Part shown: positions 27,173 through 35,030 of the stretch, in pieces
Layout of the letters: every line of letters starts with the position of its first letter
Position numbering within the stretch: the stretch's first letter is position 1
Assembly (NCBI RefSeq): GCF_050896395.1
Contig: NZ_JBPBBA010000015.1
Span: forward strand, 13,663 to 77,662
Direction of reading: 5' to 3'
DNA length: 64,000 bases
Origin: Nioella aestuarii
GTDB taxonomy: Bacteria; Pseudomonadota; Alphaproteobacteria; Rhodobacterales; Rhodobacteraceae
Translations under genes and position numbers: made by a program
Notes under the pieces: generated by a model
Database searches by the model: none
The model's input: only the letters and a program-made list of their open reading frames with translations
What the model was told of the DNA's origin: nothing

Positions 27173-27658
27173 TTAGTCGTCGTCGTCATCATCGTCGTCT
27201 TCATCGTCGTCATTGTCGTCATCATCATCGTCGTCGTCGTCATCGTCATGATCGTCGTCGTCATCGTCATCGTCATGATCGTCATCGTCGTCATGATCAT
27301 CATCGTCGTCGTCATGATCGTCATCGTGGTCGTCGTCATCATCGGCAGGTCCGGTTTCAGTCGAGATGACATTTCCGTTGGCGTCATATGTGGTTTCGGT
27401 CTCAATCCCGCCGGAAACCACCTCTTCGCGGATCAGGTTGCCGTCGCGGTCGAAGGTCTGCTCAATCGACCCATCGGCACCGGTCGCTTCGATCCGGTAG
27501 CCGCCATTGCGGATGCGAACTTCAATATGCATGTAGCCGGCGCCCTGAAGTTCGGCGATGGCTTCATTCACCGCGTCATTAGATGTCTGAGCAGACAGTG
27601 TGGTGGTGGACAGCAGCACCGCCGTTACGGATGCGGTCAGAATGGATTTCGGGGTCAT
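27173..27658 (-). CDS. secreted protein with an Asp/His-rich tail, paralogue of the next gene
   Basis: Exported protein of 161 aa with a signal peptide ending near TTLSAQ. A PepSY-like domain follows (AELQGAGYMHIEVRIRNGGY), then a repeat-like section with Tyr-Asp-Asn/Asp-Gly motifs (TFDRDGNLIREE and TYDANGNVIST). A tail of about 57 residues closes it, almost all Asp, with His every 4-9 residues in its first half and one Asn and one Glu later. The reading frame ends inside the Asp run. The N-terminal domain matches the adjacent 27037-26606 protein, so the pair probably arose by duplication. The function is unknown. Confidence 0.78.
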   Translation of the reverse strand: MTPKSILTASVTAVLLSTTTLSAQTSNDAVNEAIAELQGAGYMHIEVRIRNGGYRIEATGADGSIEQTFDRDGNLIREEVVSGGIETETTYDANGNVISTETGPADDDDDHDDDHDDDDDDHDDDDDHDDDDDDDDHDDDDDDDDDDDNDDDEDDDDDDDD

Positions 27659-27825
27659 GGATCGTCTCCTGTTGATGTTGTCTCTAGGACGGATCGATAG
27701 GGGGCCCGCCGATCCGATGACCGGACAGAAAGCACTTTCGCGGATGACACTCTATTTGCCCGCCGTTTATCCCTGGGTCCATAAACCCCCGGTTCAGGCG
27801 CCTAAACCCAAGGTATAAACGGGCA

Positions 27826-27861
27826 GACCCGCCCGGATTCCTCCGGACGGGCCTTTGTTTT
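27826..27861 (+). terminator. GC-rich hairpin with plus-strand T tract downstream of the SPFH gene
   Basis: GACCCGCCCGGA and TCCGGACGGGCC form a 12-bp stem (with G-U pairs) and TTCC loop, followed on the plus strand by TTTGTTTT. The SPFH gene that ends at 27875 is on the minus strand, where only CCCGTTTAT follows. It may act on both strands or stop antisense transcription into the SPFH gene. Confidence 0.55.
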
Positions 27862-27874
27862 CAGGGGCTTTCGC

Positions 27875-29008
27875 TCAGTCGCGAAGCTTTACGAGGTCGG
27901 TCATAAGACCTTCGGTCCCGTTGTGGACCGTAAGCCGTTCAACCTTGGCCGCGATAGACTCCAACGCCTCAAGCTCTTTCAACCGCAACATGACGGGGTT
28001 ATCCGCCATGACTTTGGCCGTGTTGAGCAAGGACCGCGTAGCGTTCGTTTCCTCACGCCGTCGAATCACGTTGGCCTCAGCCTCTTTTTGGGCGGCGACC
28101 ACCCCGTTGAGGATGTCGCGCATCTCGCCGGGCAAGATCACATCCTTCAATGCGATCTCACCCACCTCGATCCCGATCCCCGCCATTTCGGCGCGGACCT
28201 TCTTGGCGGCCTCGGCGTCGACCATCCCCTTCTCGGCCAAGACCTGATCAAGGGTCATCGCCCCGAGCGTCTTGCGAAACGCAAGCTGCACGGCGCGGTG
28301 AAGCGCCTCGTCATGATCGCGCACGGCGGTCACGGCCTTCACCGCATCCACCACACGGAAGACGGCGGTCAAGTTCACCCGGATGGACACGCGGTCCTTG
28401 GTGAGGATCTCCTGACCCGTGACCTCTTTGGTCTGCCAGCGCATATCGACCTGTCGGACGGTATGCTTGCGCCCGAAAATCCAGAACCAATGCGTCCCGG
28501 GGTCGAGCACTTTCACAAGCTGACCGTCGGTGAAAAGAAGGGACACGCGCCCTTCCTCGACCGTGGTCACGCTAATCTGGCCATCCAACCGTGCCCGCTC
28601 AAGCCGGCGGGCAAGGGCCGGGTCGACCATCACCTCTGCCGCCATGTCGAACCGGTCGACAGTCCATGGGCCTGCATCGGTCCAGAAAAGCACGCGCTGT
28701 TCCGGCGCCACAAGATCGGTGACAATCCCCTCGCGGGTGATCACGGCCACCTCATCGGGTCCGGTTTGAACCTCGGTGAAATGGGCCTCGACCAAGTCGG
28801 GCCGGTCCCGACGCAAAGCTGCGGCGAGCGCGGACACGAACCGTGGGGAGGAGAGATCAAACCGTTCGGTCTGAACCTCCTGAATGTCTATCCAGTGCTC
28901 ACCTGGGCCGAGGATCGTGTCGATCTTTCCCTTGGCAAGCACGAGGGTGCGGGTGTTGATCGGAACAAGCAAACGTCGCTGGTTCCTGAGGGCTTTCAAA
29001 ATAGACAT
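27875..29008 (-). CDS. SPFH/Band 7 (slipin) family protein
   Basis: Slipin-type SPFH protein (377 aa), probably membrane-associated through its N-terminal region; there is no long hydrophobic helix. RTLVLAKGKIDTILGPGEHW starts the domain. VTGQEILTKDRVSIRVNLTA, KTLGAMTLDQVLAEKGMVDA and EIALKDVILPGEMRDILN are SPFH-typical. A coiled-coil region rich in Ala and Glu (VVAAQKEAEANVIRRREETN) lies near the C-terminus. The start at 29008 has AAGGAG 8 nt upstream; longer upstream versions are Pro/Arg-rich and not credible. Family members form membrane microdomain scaffolds. The partner here is unknown. Confidence 0.85.
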   Translation of the reverse strand: MSILKALRNQRRLLVPINTRTLVLAKGKIDTILGPGEHWIDIQEVQTERFDLSSPRFVSALAAALRRDRPDLVEAHFTEVQTGPDEVAVITREGIVTDLVAPEQRVLFWTDAGPWTVDRFDMAAEVMVDPALARRLERARLDGQISVTTVEEGRVSLLFTDGQLVKVLDPGTHWFWIFGRKHTVRQVDMRWQTKEVTGQEILTKDRVSIRVNLTAVFRVVDAVKAVTAVRDHDEALHRAVQLAFRKTLGAMTLDQVLAEKGMVDAEAAKKVRAEMAGIGIEVGEIALKDVILPGEMRDILNGVVAAQKEAEANVIRRREETNATRSLLNTAKVMADNPVMLRLKELEALESIAAKVERLTVHNGTEGLMTDLVKLRD

Positions 29009-29421
29009 GTCAGGTCTCCTTTTCATGGTCGTGTCTATCGTCGTCGTCGCAAAGCGCGATCTCCTTTGAGGTTGATTGGGTTGCACGGGCTGAGAGCCGT
29101 GGCAGGCGTTGGCGACGGGCGGGATTGCCCTTCGCGGGAATGGGGTGGGTTCCAGCGTCGGCCCTGCCATGCCCCTGGGCGGAGAGAGGCGGAGCGGCAG
29201 GCCACCAGCGACGCGGGGGTCCGGCCTTGAGCGGCGGAACCTGGCGACAGCAGGCGGGTCTGCATCACGACTCTCCCGGCCCAAGGCCAGGACGAGTGGC
29301 ATCCTTCCCCCCCGGGCAAGCCGGAGGATCCGGTCACCCCTCGCGAAGCGACCCCGGAACCCTATGTTTCAAACCACTCACGTGGCTGGTTGTGCGAAAA
29401 CCAGTGCCCTCTGGGGCTTTT
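29009..29421. other. intergenic region between the SPFH gene and tRNA-Asn
   Basis: This stretch of 413 nt has no convincing coding frame on either strand. Both neighbours are on the minus strand, so it should hold the tRNA 3' end processing region and the SPFH promoter. A GCCC/GGGC mini-hairpin followed by CTGGTTTT lies right after the tRNA 3' end (about 29395-29421) and may end tRNA transcription. Nothing else was recognised. Confidence 0.5.
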
Positions 29422-29497
29422 TGGAGCGAAAAGCAGGAGTTGAACCTGCGCCACTCGGATTAACGGTCCGATGCTCTACCAACTGAGCTACTTTCGC
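29422..29497 (-). tRNA. tRNA-Asn (anticodon GTT)
   Basis: A 76-nt cloverleaf is visible on the minus strand. The acceptor arms are GCGAAAG and TTTTCGC, the D stem is GCTC/GAGC with the AGTTGGTA loop, and the anticodon stem TCGGA/TCCGA holds the loop CCGTTAA (anticodon GTT). The variable loop is GTGGC, the T stem GCAGG/CCTGC holds TTCAACT, and CCA is genomically encoded. Two positions are unusual: C at position 33 instead of the near-universal U, and U as discriminator base 73 instead of the usual G of tRNA-Asn. It could be a second or divergent Asn tRNA. Confidence 0.85.
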
Positions 29498-29728
29498 GTG
29501 ACGTTTGGTTGTCACGTTTGGCACCTGCCCCGGTTTCAGGCCCTGGCATACGAGGTCGGCAGTGCCGCCCGCACCGGAGGGGTGATCACCCCCTGCCGTT
29601 AGGGCCAGCCCGTCGGCTGGTGAGGGCGGGTGATAAGGCAAGGGGGATGAGTCGCTCAATATGTGATTTCGTGTAACAATCACACCGTGACGGATGCGCA
29701 ACATTATTGCGAGACTGCGCAACAAATG

Positions 29729-29754
29729 AAAAGGGCGCCCTATGCAGGACGCCC
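29729..29754 (-). terminator. terminator of trpB
   Basis: On the minus strand GGGCGTCCT and AGGGCGCCC pair (with one G-U) around a GCAT loop and run into TTTTC, 40 nt after the trpB stop. Confidence 0.9.
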
Positions 29755-29794
29755 ATTCGATACCGTCTGACCGGGGTCAGGCTTTCGCGATCTT

Positions 29795-31027
29795 TCAATC
29801 CGCTTCGGCCATGTCGAAACCCAAATGTTTCGCGACCGTGAAGATGTCTTTGTCGCCGCGCCCGCACATATTCATGCAGATGATGTGATCCTTCGGCAGA
29901 TCCGGCGCGATCTTGATCACATGGGCCAGCGCGTGAGAGGGCTCCAGCGCCGGGATTATCCCCTCTTGCTCACAGCAAAGCTGGAACGCCGACAGCGCTT
30001 CCTTGTCGGTGATAGAGACATATTTGGCGCGTCCGATCTCGTGCAGCCAGCTGTGTTCCGGGCCGATGCCGGGGTAATCCAGACCAGCCGAAATCGAGTA
30101 GCCTTCGAGGATCTGCCCATCATCGTCCTGTAAGAGGTACGTCCGGTTGCCATGCAGCACGCCGGGGCGACCACCGGTCAGCGAGGCGCAATGCTCCATC
30201 TTGGCGTTCACACCTTTGCCGCCGGCCTCAACGCCGATGATGTTGACCGATTTGTCGTCGAGGAAGGGGAAGAACAGGCCCATGGCGTTCGATCCGCCAC
30301 CGATAGCGGCGATAATCGTGTCGGGAAGGCGGCCCTCGCGTTCCAGCATCTGCGCCTTGGCTTCCTTGCCGATGATCTGCTGAAAGTCTCGGACCATGGC
30401 TGGGTATGGGTGCGGACCCGCCACGGTGCCGATGCAGTAGAACGTATCACGCACATTGGTCACCCAATCGCGCAGCGCGTCATTCATGGCGTCTTTCAGC
30501 GTGCCACGGCCGGAAGTGACGGGGACGACTTCGGCCCCGAGCAGGCGCATACGGAAGACATTGGGTTTCTGCCGCTCGACATCATGCGCGCCCATGTAGA
30601 CCACGCATTTCAGGCCGAACTTGGCGCAGACCGTAGCGGTGGCCACCCCGTGCTGCCCTGCCCCGGTTTCGGCGATAATCCGGGTCTTGCCCATGCGGCG
30701 GGCAAGGATGATCTGGCCGAGAACATTGTTGATCTTGTGCGCGCCGGTGTGGTTCAGCTCGTCGCGCTTCATGTAGATCTTGGCACCGCCCAGATGCTCG
30801 GTCAGGCGATCGGCAAGATAAAGCGGGCTGGGACGACCGACATAGTGCGTCCACAGATCATTCATCTCTGCCCAAAAGCTGTCATCTGTCTTGGCGAATT
30901 CGTATTGCTTTTCCAATTCCAGGATCAGCGGCATCAACGTTTCCGACACGAAGCGCCCGCCGAAATCGCCGAAGCGACCGTTTTCATCGGGGCCCGTCAT
31001 GAAGGAATTGATCAGGTCTTCGGCCAT
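29795..31027 (-). CDS. trpB: tryptophan synthase beta subunit
   Basis: PLP enzyme that condenses indole with serine to make tryptophan (410 aa from 31027). The PLP lysine lies in RDELNHTGAHKINNV near residue 90. GAGQHGVATAT is a typical catalytic loop. GGGSNAMG binds the PLP phosphate, and SAGLDYPGIGPEH follows. The ATG at 31027 is preferred because AAGG lies 9 nt upstream and homologues begin MA(E/D)DLINSF; an ATG at 31036 is also in frame. It lies at the 3' end of the aroA-rpsA-trpF cluster, downstream of a palindrome array. trpA is not in the window. Confidence 0.96.
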   Translation of the reverse strand: MAEDLINSFMTGPDENGRFGDFGGRFVSETLMPLILELEKQYEFAKTDDSFWAEMNDLWTHYVGRPSPLYLADRLTEHLGGAKIYMKRDELNHTGAHKINNVLGQIILARRMGKTRIIAETGAGQHGVATATVCAKFGLKCVVYMGAHDVERQKPNVFRMRLLGAEVVPVTSGRGTLKDAMNDALRDWVTNVRDTFYCIGTVAGPHPYPAMVRDFQQIIGKEAKAQMLEREGRLPDTIIAAIGGGSNAMGLFFPFLDDKSVNIIGVEAGGKGVNAKMEHCASLTGGRPGVLHGNRTYLLQDDDGQILEGYSISAGLDYPGIGPEHSWLHEIGRAKYVSITDKEALSAFQLCCEQEGIIPALEPSHALAHVIKIAPDLPKDHIICMNMCGRGDKDIFTVAKHLGFDMAEAD

Positions 31028-31100
31028 GTCGGTCATCCTTGCAGAGTCATCTGACCTGTCCTATTCGAGCGAACGCTTGGGGACAAGAGCAGCCGGTGTA

Positions 31101-31194
31101 AAGGCGTTTCGAAACGCCTTTGAAGACGCGGTTTCGAAACCGCGTTTGAAGCCGCTTCGAAGCGGCTTTTTCAAAGGGCCTTCGAAGGCCCTTT
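31101..31194. repeat. array of four perfect TTCGAA-centred palindromes upstream of trpB
   Basis: There are four perfect palindromes in 94 nt: 31101-31120, 31126-31145 and 31149-31168 (20 nt each) and 31173-31194 (22 nt). The arms are all different, but each has TTCGAA exactly at the centre. The array begins at the stop codon of the small upstream gene and ends 74 nt before the trpB start. No U tract follows any hairpin. Confidence 0.95.
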
Positions 31195-31424
31195 CACCGC
31201 ACCCTTCGAATTGGGGCGCCATTGCAGAACACGACGAAATGGCGACCATTCTCCACTGCCTGGAGCCCTTTGCGCTCCAGCGCGCGGGCGAAGGCTTGCC
31301 GCCCCACCAGCCGTTCCACATCGCGGATCTGGCGTTTCACGACACCCCCGCGCTGCGCCTCTTTCGAGGAGAACATCTGATCGAGCCAAAGGTCTGGGGT
31401 CAGGTATTCAGGTAACTCAGCCAT
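31194..31424 (-). CDS. small conserved protein between trpF and trpB
   Basis: Protein of 76 aa, soluble and basic. The recognisable pattern is PEYLTPDLWLDQMFSSK, QRGGVVKRQIRDVERLVG and GRHFVVFCNGAPIRR. Similar small proteins occur next to trpF-trpB in Rhodobacteraceae and are sometimes mislabelled as TrpF; I know no proven function. Its TGA is the first base triplet beside the palindrome array, so the array follows immediately. The start at 31424 matches the conserved N-terminus but has no clear ribosome-binding site. Confidence 0.65.
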   Translation of the reverse strand: MAELPEYLTPDLWLDQMFSSKEAQRGGVVKRQIRDVERLVGRQAFARALERKGLQAVENGRHFVVFCNGAPIRRVR

Positions 31425-31471
31425 GCCGGGAAGCCTAGCCCCGCGCTGGTTAACACAGGGTAAACTACCCC

Positions 31472-31807
31472 CTAGCGGCAAAGCAGCCGGTCAAATGCCG
31501 CGAGGCAGCTGCGTGGCTCAAAAAACGGCGACTGTGTTACGACCGTCGCAAACAGGTAGCGATTCTCGTATTCGAATGAGATCACTCCCTCGATCAATCG
31601 CGCGCAGTTGGCGGGTGTCACCTGGCAGGCTGCAAGTGCGGTTTGTGCTGCGCCATTATCGGCCGAAATGATCGACCCATCAGCAATTTCAGCGGCGACC
31701 ATTTCCCGATAAAGCGCGCGCACCTCATCGACCGATGGCCGCGTTGCGAATGCCGCGCCGGCCGCCGCAATCGCACCATAGATCAGCAGCTTGCCCAGAA
31801 TTCCCAT
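31472..31807 (-). CDS. small membrane-anchored or exported protein
   Basis: Protein of 111 aa with an N-terminal hydrophobic segment (ILGKLLIYGAIAAAGAAFA) that may be a signal peptide or anchor. A helical region (VDEVRALYREMVAAEI) follows, then four Cys residues in ALAACQVTPANCARL and PRSCLAAFDRLLCR, which could form two disulfides in the periplasm. I do not recognise the family. Its ATG overlaps the trpF stop, so it is likely co-translated with trpF. Confidence 0.6.
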   Translation of the reverse strand: MGILGKLLIYGAIAAAGAAFATRPSVDEVRALYREMVAAEIADGSIISADNGAAQTALAACQVTPANCARLIEGVISFEYENRYLFATVVTQSPFFEPRSCLAAFDRLLCR

Positions 31808-32448
31808 CAGCCCCTCGCCGCCGCTGAAAATTGCGCCATCAGCCCTGCATCCTTTACGCCCGGAGCGCTTTCCACTCCCGACGACACATCAACCTGCTTC
31901 GCGCCGGTCAACCGCACCGCCTCGGCCACGTTGTCCGGGGTCAGCCCGCCAGCCAACATCCAGGGTCGGGTCCAGTACTTGCGGTCAGCCAGCAAGCGCC
32001 AGTCAAACGCCAGCCCATTGCCGCCGGGCAAATCCGCGCCTCTTGGGGGCTTTGCGTCGATCAGAAGCTGGTCGGCTACGGGCGAATAGAGATCAATGGC
32101 CGCCAGATCCCCGGCATCAGCCACACCGATCGCCTTCATCACCGGCAGACCGTACCGCGCCTTTATCTCCGCCACGCGGTCCGGGCTTTCATGCCCGTGA
32201 AGCTGCAACATATCGAGAGGAACCCGCGCCGTGATGGTGTCGAGAGTCGCGTTGTCGGCATTCACACTCAGCAGCACCTTGGCCAGCCCTGGCGGCACTT
32301 CGACAGCGAGGGCTGCCATCGGCTCGATGTCCAGATGCCGGGGGGATTTGGCAAAATGCACGAAACCCACATACCGCGCGCCAGCATCATGCGCTGCGGC
32401 GATGTCCTCTGACCGGGTCAGCCCGCAGAATTTGACGGCAGTCGACAT
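31807..32448 (-). CDS. trpF: phosphoribosylanthranilate isomerase
   Basis: Third step of tryptophan synthesis, an Amadori rearrangement of phosphoribosylanthranilate (213 aa, TIM barrel). VKFCGLTRSEDI at the N-terminus carries the catalytic Cys. LLSVNADNATLDTI, LQLHGHESPD and ILAGGLTPDNV-type (MLAGGLTPDNVAEAV) with DVSSGVESAPGVKD near the C-terminus hold the catalytic Asp and phosphate-binding loops. It lies between lapA and trpB, as in other alphaproteobacteria. Confidence 0.95.
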   Translation of the reverse strand: MSTAVKFCGLTRSEDIAAAHDAGARYVGFVHFAKSPRHLDIEPMAALAVEVPPGLAKVLLSVNADNATLDTITARVPLDMLQLHGHESPDRVAEIKARYGLPVMKAIGVADAGDLAAIDLYSPVADQLLIDAKPPRGADLPGGNGLAFDWRLLADRKYWTRPWMLAGGLTPDNVAEAVRLTGAKQVDVSSGVESAPGVKDAGLMAQFSAAARG

Positions 32449-32457
32449 GGGATCGGT

Positions 32458-32802
32458 TCAGTCTTCCAGAAGCGCAAGCACTTCGTCCCGGCCCCGATTG
32501 GCTTCGCCGCGCAGGCTTTGAACCTCACGCGCCAGCTGATCGCGTTCCTTGCGCTGTGCCTTGGCCTCGGCCCGCTGCTTATGCTCGCGGAACCATTCCC
32601 AGACGAAGCCGATCAGCAAACCGGCCAGAATGCCCCCAAGGATCACCAGAAATAATGGCAGGGTGATCGCGTAGTTCCAGTTCACCCATTCCGCCAGATT
32701 GTGGGGTAGCACGGTCAGCGTCACCGGCTCGACATTGGCAAGCGAAACCAGCACCAGCGCAATGCCGATGACAGCCAAAAACAGGTATTTGATGTATTTC
32801 AC
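32458..32802 (-). CDS. lapA: LapA family (DUF1049) membrane protein
   Basis: Small inner-membrane protein (114 aa) with two transmembrane helices (about 5-25 and 45-68) and a cytoplasmic charged, helical C-terminus (FREHKQRAEAKAQRKERDQL). This is the LapA/DUF1049 layout, linked in enterobacteria to lipopolysaccharide assembly with LapB. No lapB is visible here. It starts with GTG three nt after ihfB and precedes trpF, the usual alphaproteobacterial order. Confidence 0.82.
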   Translation of the reverse strand: MKYIKYLFLAVIGIALVLVSLANVEPVTLTVLPHNLAEWVNWNYAITLPLFLVILGGILAGLLIGFVWEWFREHKQRAEAKAQRKERDQLAREVQSLRGEANRGRDEVLALLED

Positions 32803-32805
32803 CGT

Positions 32806-33096
32806 TCAGGAACCTTCCAAACCGTTCAACCTGTCGCGCAACAGCTTGCCGGCCTTGAAGAAAGGAACGTGTTTCTCTTCCACCTGGACACTTTCACCGG
32901 TGCGCGGATTTCGTCCAACCCTCGCATCCCTTTTCTTCACGGAAAACGCGCCGAAACCGCGCAGTTCCACGCGGTCGCCTTGCGACAATGCTCCGATGAT
33001 CTCTTCGAAAATTGCACTGACGATCATCTCGACCTCACGCAGGGTGAGTGTCGGATTCTCGTCAGCCAGCTTTTGGATCAGTTCCGATCGTATCAT
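32806..33096 (-). CDS. ihfB: integration host factor beta subunit
   Basis: DNA-bending histone-like subunit (96 aa). SELIQKLADENPTLTLREVE is the N-terminal helix pair. VELRGFGAFSVKKRDAR and GRNPRTGESVQVEEK are the beta-arm region with the intercalating Pro of IHF/HU, and FKAGKLLRDRLN ends it. It pairs with IhfA and aids recombination, replication and transcription. Its position after rpsA is conserved in proteobacteria. Confidence 0.96.
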   Translation of the reverse strand: MIRSELIQKLADENPTLTLREVEMIVSAIFEEIIGALSQGDRVELRGFGAFSVKKRDARVGRNPRTGESVQVEEKHVPFFKAGKLLRDRLNGLEGS

Positions 33097-33291
33097 CCAA
33101 ACCCCCTGGCCGCGGTTTCCTGATGCTAGACTATAAGCATAAAGATGCCTTGGGGGAATTGAAAAGCCGTTGAAAATCCGGGGGAAATTGGCCGAACTGT
33201 GGGTCTACACGCAGCTTGTCGCCGATGTTTCGCGGTGATCTGCCGATCAGCGTCTGTCTGACGGCCCGTCCGTTGAAACTGATTCGGAGGG

Positions 33292-33328
33292 GTAAAAACG
33301 CAAAGGGCCCCGCGTTTCCGCGAGGCCC
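33292..33328 (-). terminator. terminator of rpsA
   Basis: On the minus strand GGGCCTCGCG and CGCGGGGCCC form a 10-bp stem (one G-U) with a GAAA tetraloop, followed by TTTGCGTTTTT, 22 nt after the rpsA stop. Confidence 0.9.
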
Positions 33329-33350
33329 CAATGCTTGGCTGACGCCGGTA

Positions 33351-35030
33351 TCAGTTGTCGCCGCCCTTGAGAGCTGCGCCAAGGATATCGCCGAGCGATG
33401 CGCCGGAATCGGAGGAACCGTACTGTTCCACGGCTTCTTTTTCTTCCGCGATTTCGCGGGCCTTGATCGACAGACCCAGACGGCGCGACCGGCCATCCAC
33501 GTTCGTGACGCGAACGTCCAGCTTGTCGCCAACCTGGAAGCGCTCGGGGCGCTGTTCGGCACGGTCACGGGACAGATCGGAGCGGCGGATGAAGGATTTC
33601 ATGCCTTCGTAATCCACTTCGATGCCGCCATCTTCGATCGCGGTCACTTCCACAGTGATGATCGAGCCACGCTTCACACCATCGACGGCATCGGCGAAGG
33701 GATCACCTTCAACGGCCTTGATGGACAGCGAGATGCGTTCCTTGTCGGTGTCGACTTCGGAAACAACTGCCTGAACGACGTCGCCCTTGCGGTAGTTGCC
33801 GATCACGTCTTCGCCACGGCCTTCCCAGGTCAGGTCGGAGAGGTGAACCATGCCGTCGATGTCGTTGTCGAGGCCAACGAACAGACCGAATTCGGTGATG
33901 TTCTTGACTTCGCCTTCGACAACGGTGCCGACCGGGTACTGCTCTTCGAACACTTCCCACGGGTTGCGCATGGTCTGCTTGAGACCGAGCGAAACACGGC
34001 GCTTGGCGGTGTCGATCTCCAGCACCATGACTTCGACTTCCTGAGAGGTCGAAACGATCTTGCCGGGGTGAACGTTCTTCTTGGTCCAGGACATTTCGGA
34101 CACGTGAACCAGGCCTTCGACGCCGGGCTCCAGCTCTACGAACGCACCGTAATCGGTGATGTTGGTGACGCGGCCGGTGTGGGTCGAGTCCAGCGGGTAC
34201 TTGCCTTCGACCAGGTTCCACGGATCTTCCTGCAGCTGCTTCATGCCCAGGCTGATACGGTGGGTGTCCTTGTTGACCTTGATGACCTGCACCTTGACGG
34301 TTTCGCCAATGGACAGAACCTCTTTGGGGTCGTTCACGCGGCGCCATGCCATGTCGGTGACGTGCAGCAGGCCGTCAACGCCACCCAGATCGACGAACGC
34401 GCCGTATTCGGTGATGTTCTTGACGACACCGTCAACCACGTCGCCTTCAGACAGCTTGCCGATGACCTCGGCGCGCTGTTCGGCGCGGGACTCTTCAAGG
34501 ATCGCACGGCGCGACACAACGATGTTGCCACGGCGACGGTCCATTTTCAGGATCTGGAACGGCTGCTTGAGGTTCATCAGCGGGCCAGCGTCGCGCACGG
34601 GGCGCACGTCAACCTGCGAACCGGGCAGGAAGGCAACAGCGCCGCCGAGGTCGACAGTGAAGCCACCCTTGACGCGGCCGAAGATGGCGCCTTCGACGCG
34701 CTCTTCGTCTGCATATGCTTTTTCCAGACGATCCCAGGCGGCCTCGCGGCGGGCCATTTCGCGGCTGATGACAGCTTCGCCACGGGCGTTTTCGACCGTG
34801 CGCAGGAAGACCTCGACCTCATCGCCGACAGCGATTTCAGGGGCTTCACCGGGATTTGCGAATTCTTTCAGATCAACGCGGCCTTCCATTTTGTAGCCGA
34901 CGTCGATGATGGCCTGGCCCGCTTCAATCGCGATCACCTTGCCTTTAACAACAGCCCCTTCTTCGGGCGTGTCGATTTCGAAGCTTTCGTTAAGGAGGGC
35001 TTCGAATTCCTCCATGGTTGCGTTAGCCAT
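33351..35030 (-). CDS. rpsA: 30S ribosomal protein S1
   Basis: mRNA-binding ribosomal protein of six S1 (OB-fold) repeats, 559 aa, the usual size. The repeats recur about every 85 residues from residue 30, with motifs such as AFLPGSQVDVRPVRD, GAFVDLGGVDGLLHVTDMAW, GAFVELEPGVEGLVHVSEMS and FGLFVGLDNDIDGMVHLSDL. AAAGGA precedes the ATG. The neighbours cmk (upstream) and ihfB (downstream) are the classic arrangement, though an aldo/keto reductase intervenes. A sigma-70-like promoter lies upstream at 35184-35212. Confidence 0.97.
   Translation of the reverse strand: MANATMEEFEALLNESFEIDTPEEGAVVKGKVIAIEAGQAIIDVGYKMEGRVDLKEFANPGEAPEIAVGDEVEVFLRTVENARGEAVISREMARREAAWDRLEKAYADEERVEGAIFGRVKGGFTVDLGGAVAFLPGSQVDVRPVRDAGPLMNLKQPFQILKMDRRRGNIVVSRRAILEESRAEQRAEVIGKLSEGDVVDGVVKNITEYGAFVDLGGVDGLLHVTDMAWRRVNDPKEVLSIGETVKVQVIKVNKDTHRISLGMKQLQEDPWNLVEGKYPLDSTHTGRVTNITDYGAFVELEPGVEGLVHVSEMSWTKKNVHPGKIVSTSQEVEVMVLEIDTAKRRVSLGLKQTMRNPWEVFEEQYPVGTVVEGEVKNITEFGLFVGLDNDIDGMVHLSDLTWEGRGEDVIGNYRKGDVVQAVVSEVDTDKERISLSIKAVEGDPFADAVDGVKRGSIITVEVTAIEDGGIEVDYEGMKSFIRRSDLSRDRAEQRPERFQVGDKLDVRVTNVDGRSRRLGLSIKAREIAEEKEAVEQYGSSDSGASLGDILGAALKGGDN

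Noticed and set aside
27248..27700. Val/Ile/Met-rich plus-strand frame
   Set aside because: It is the reverse complement of the Asp-tail codons and gives a low-complexity hydrophobic run; not a credible membrane protein.
29378..29725. Minus-strand frame with a VAQLVEHRTVNP-type peptide
   Set aside because: This is a translation of the tRNA-Asn gene, a frequent false protein.
31101..31194. CRISPR array or attachment site
   Set aside because: The palindromes are adjacent, differ in sequence and have no regular unique spacers; no cas genes or integrase nearby.
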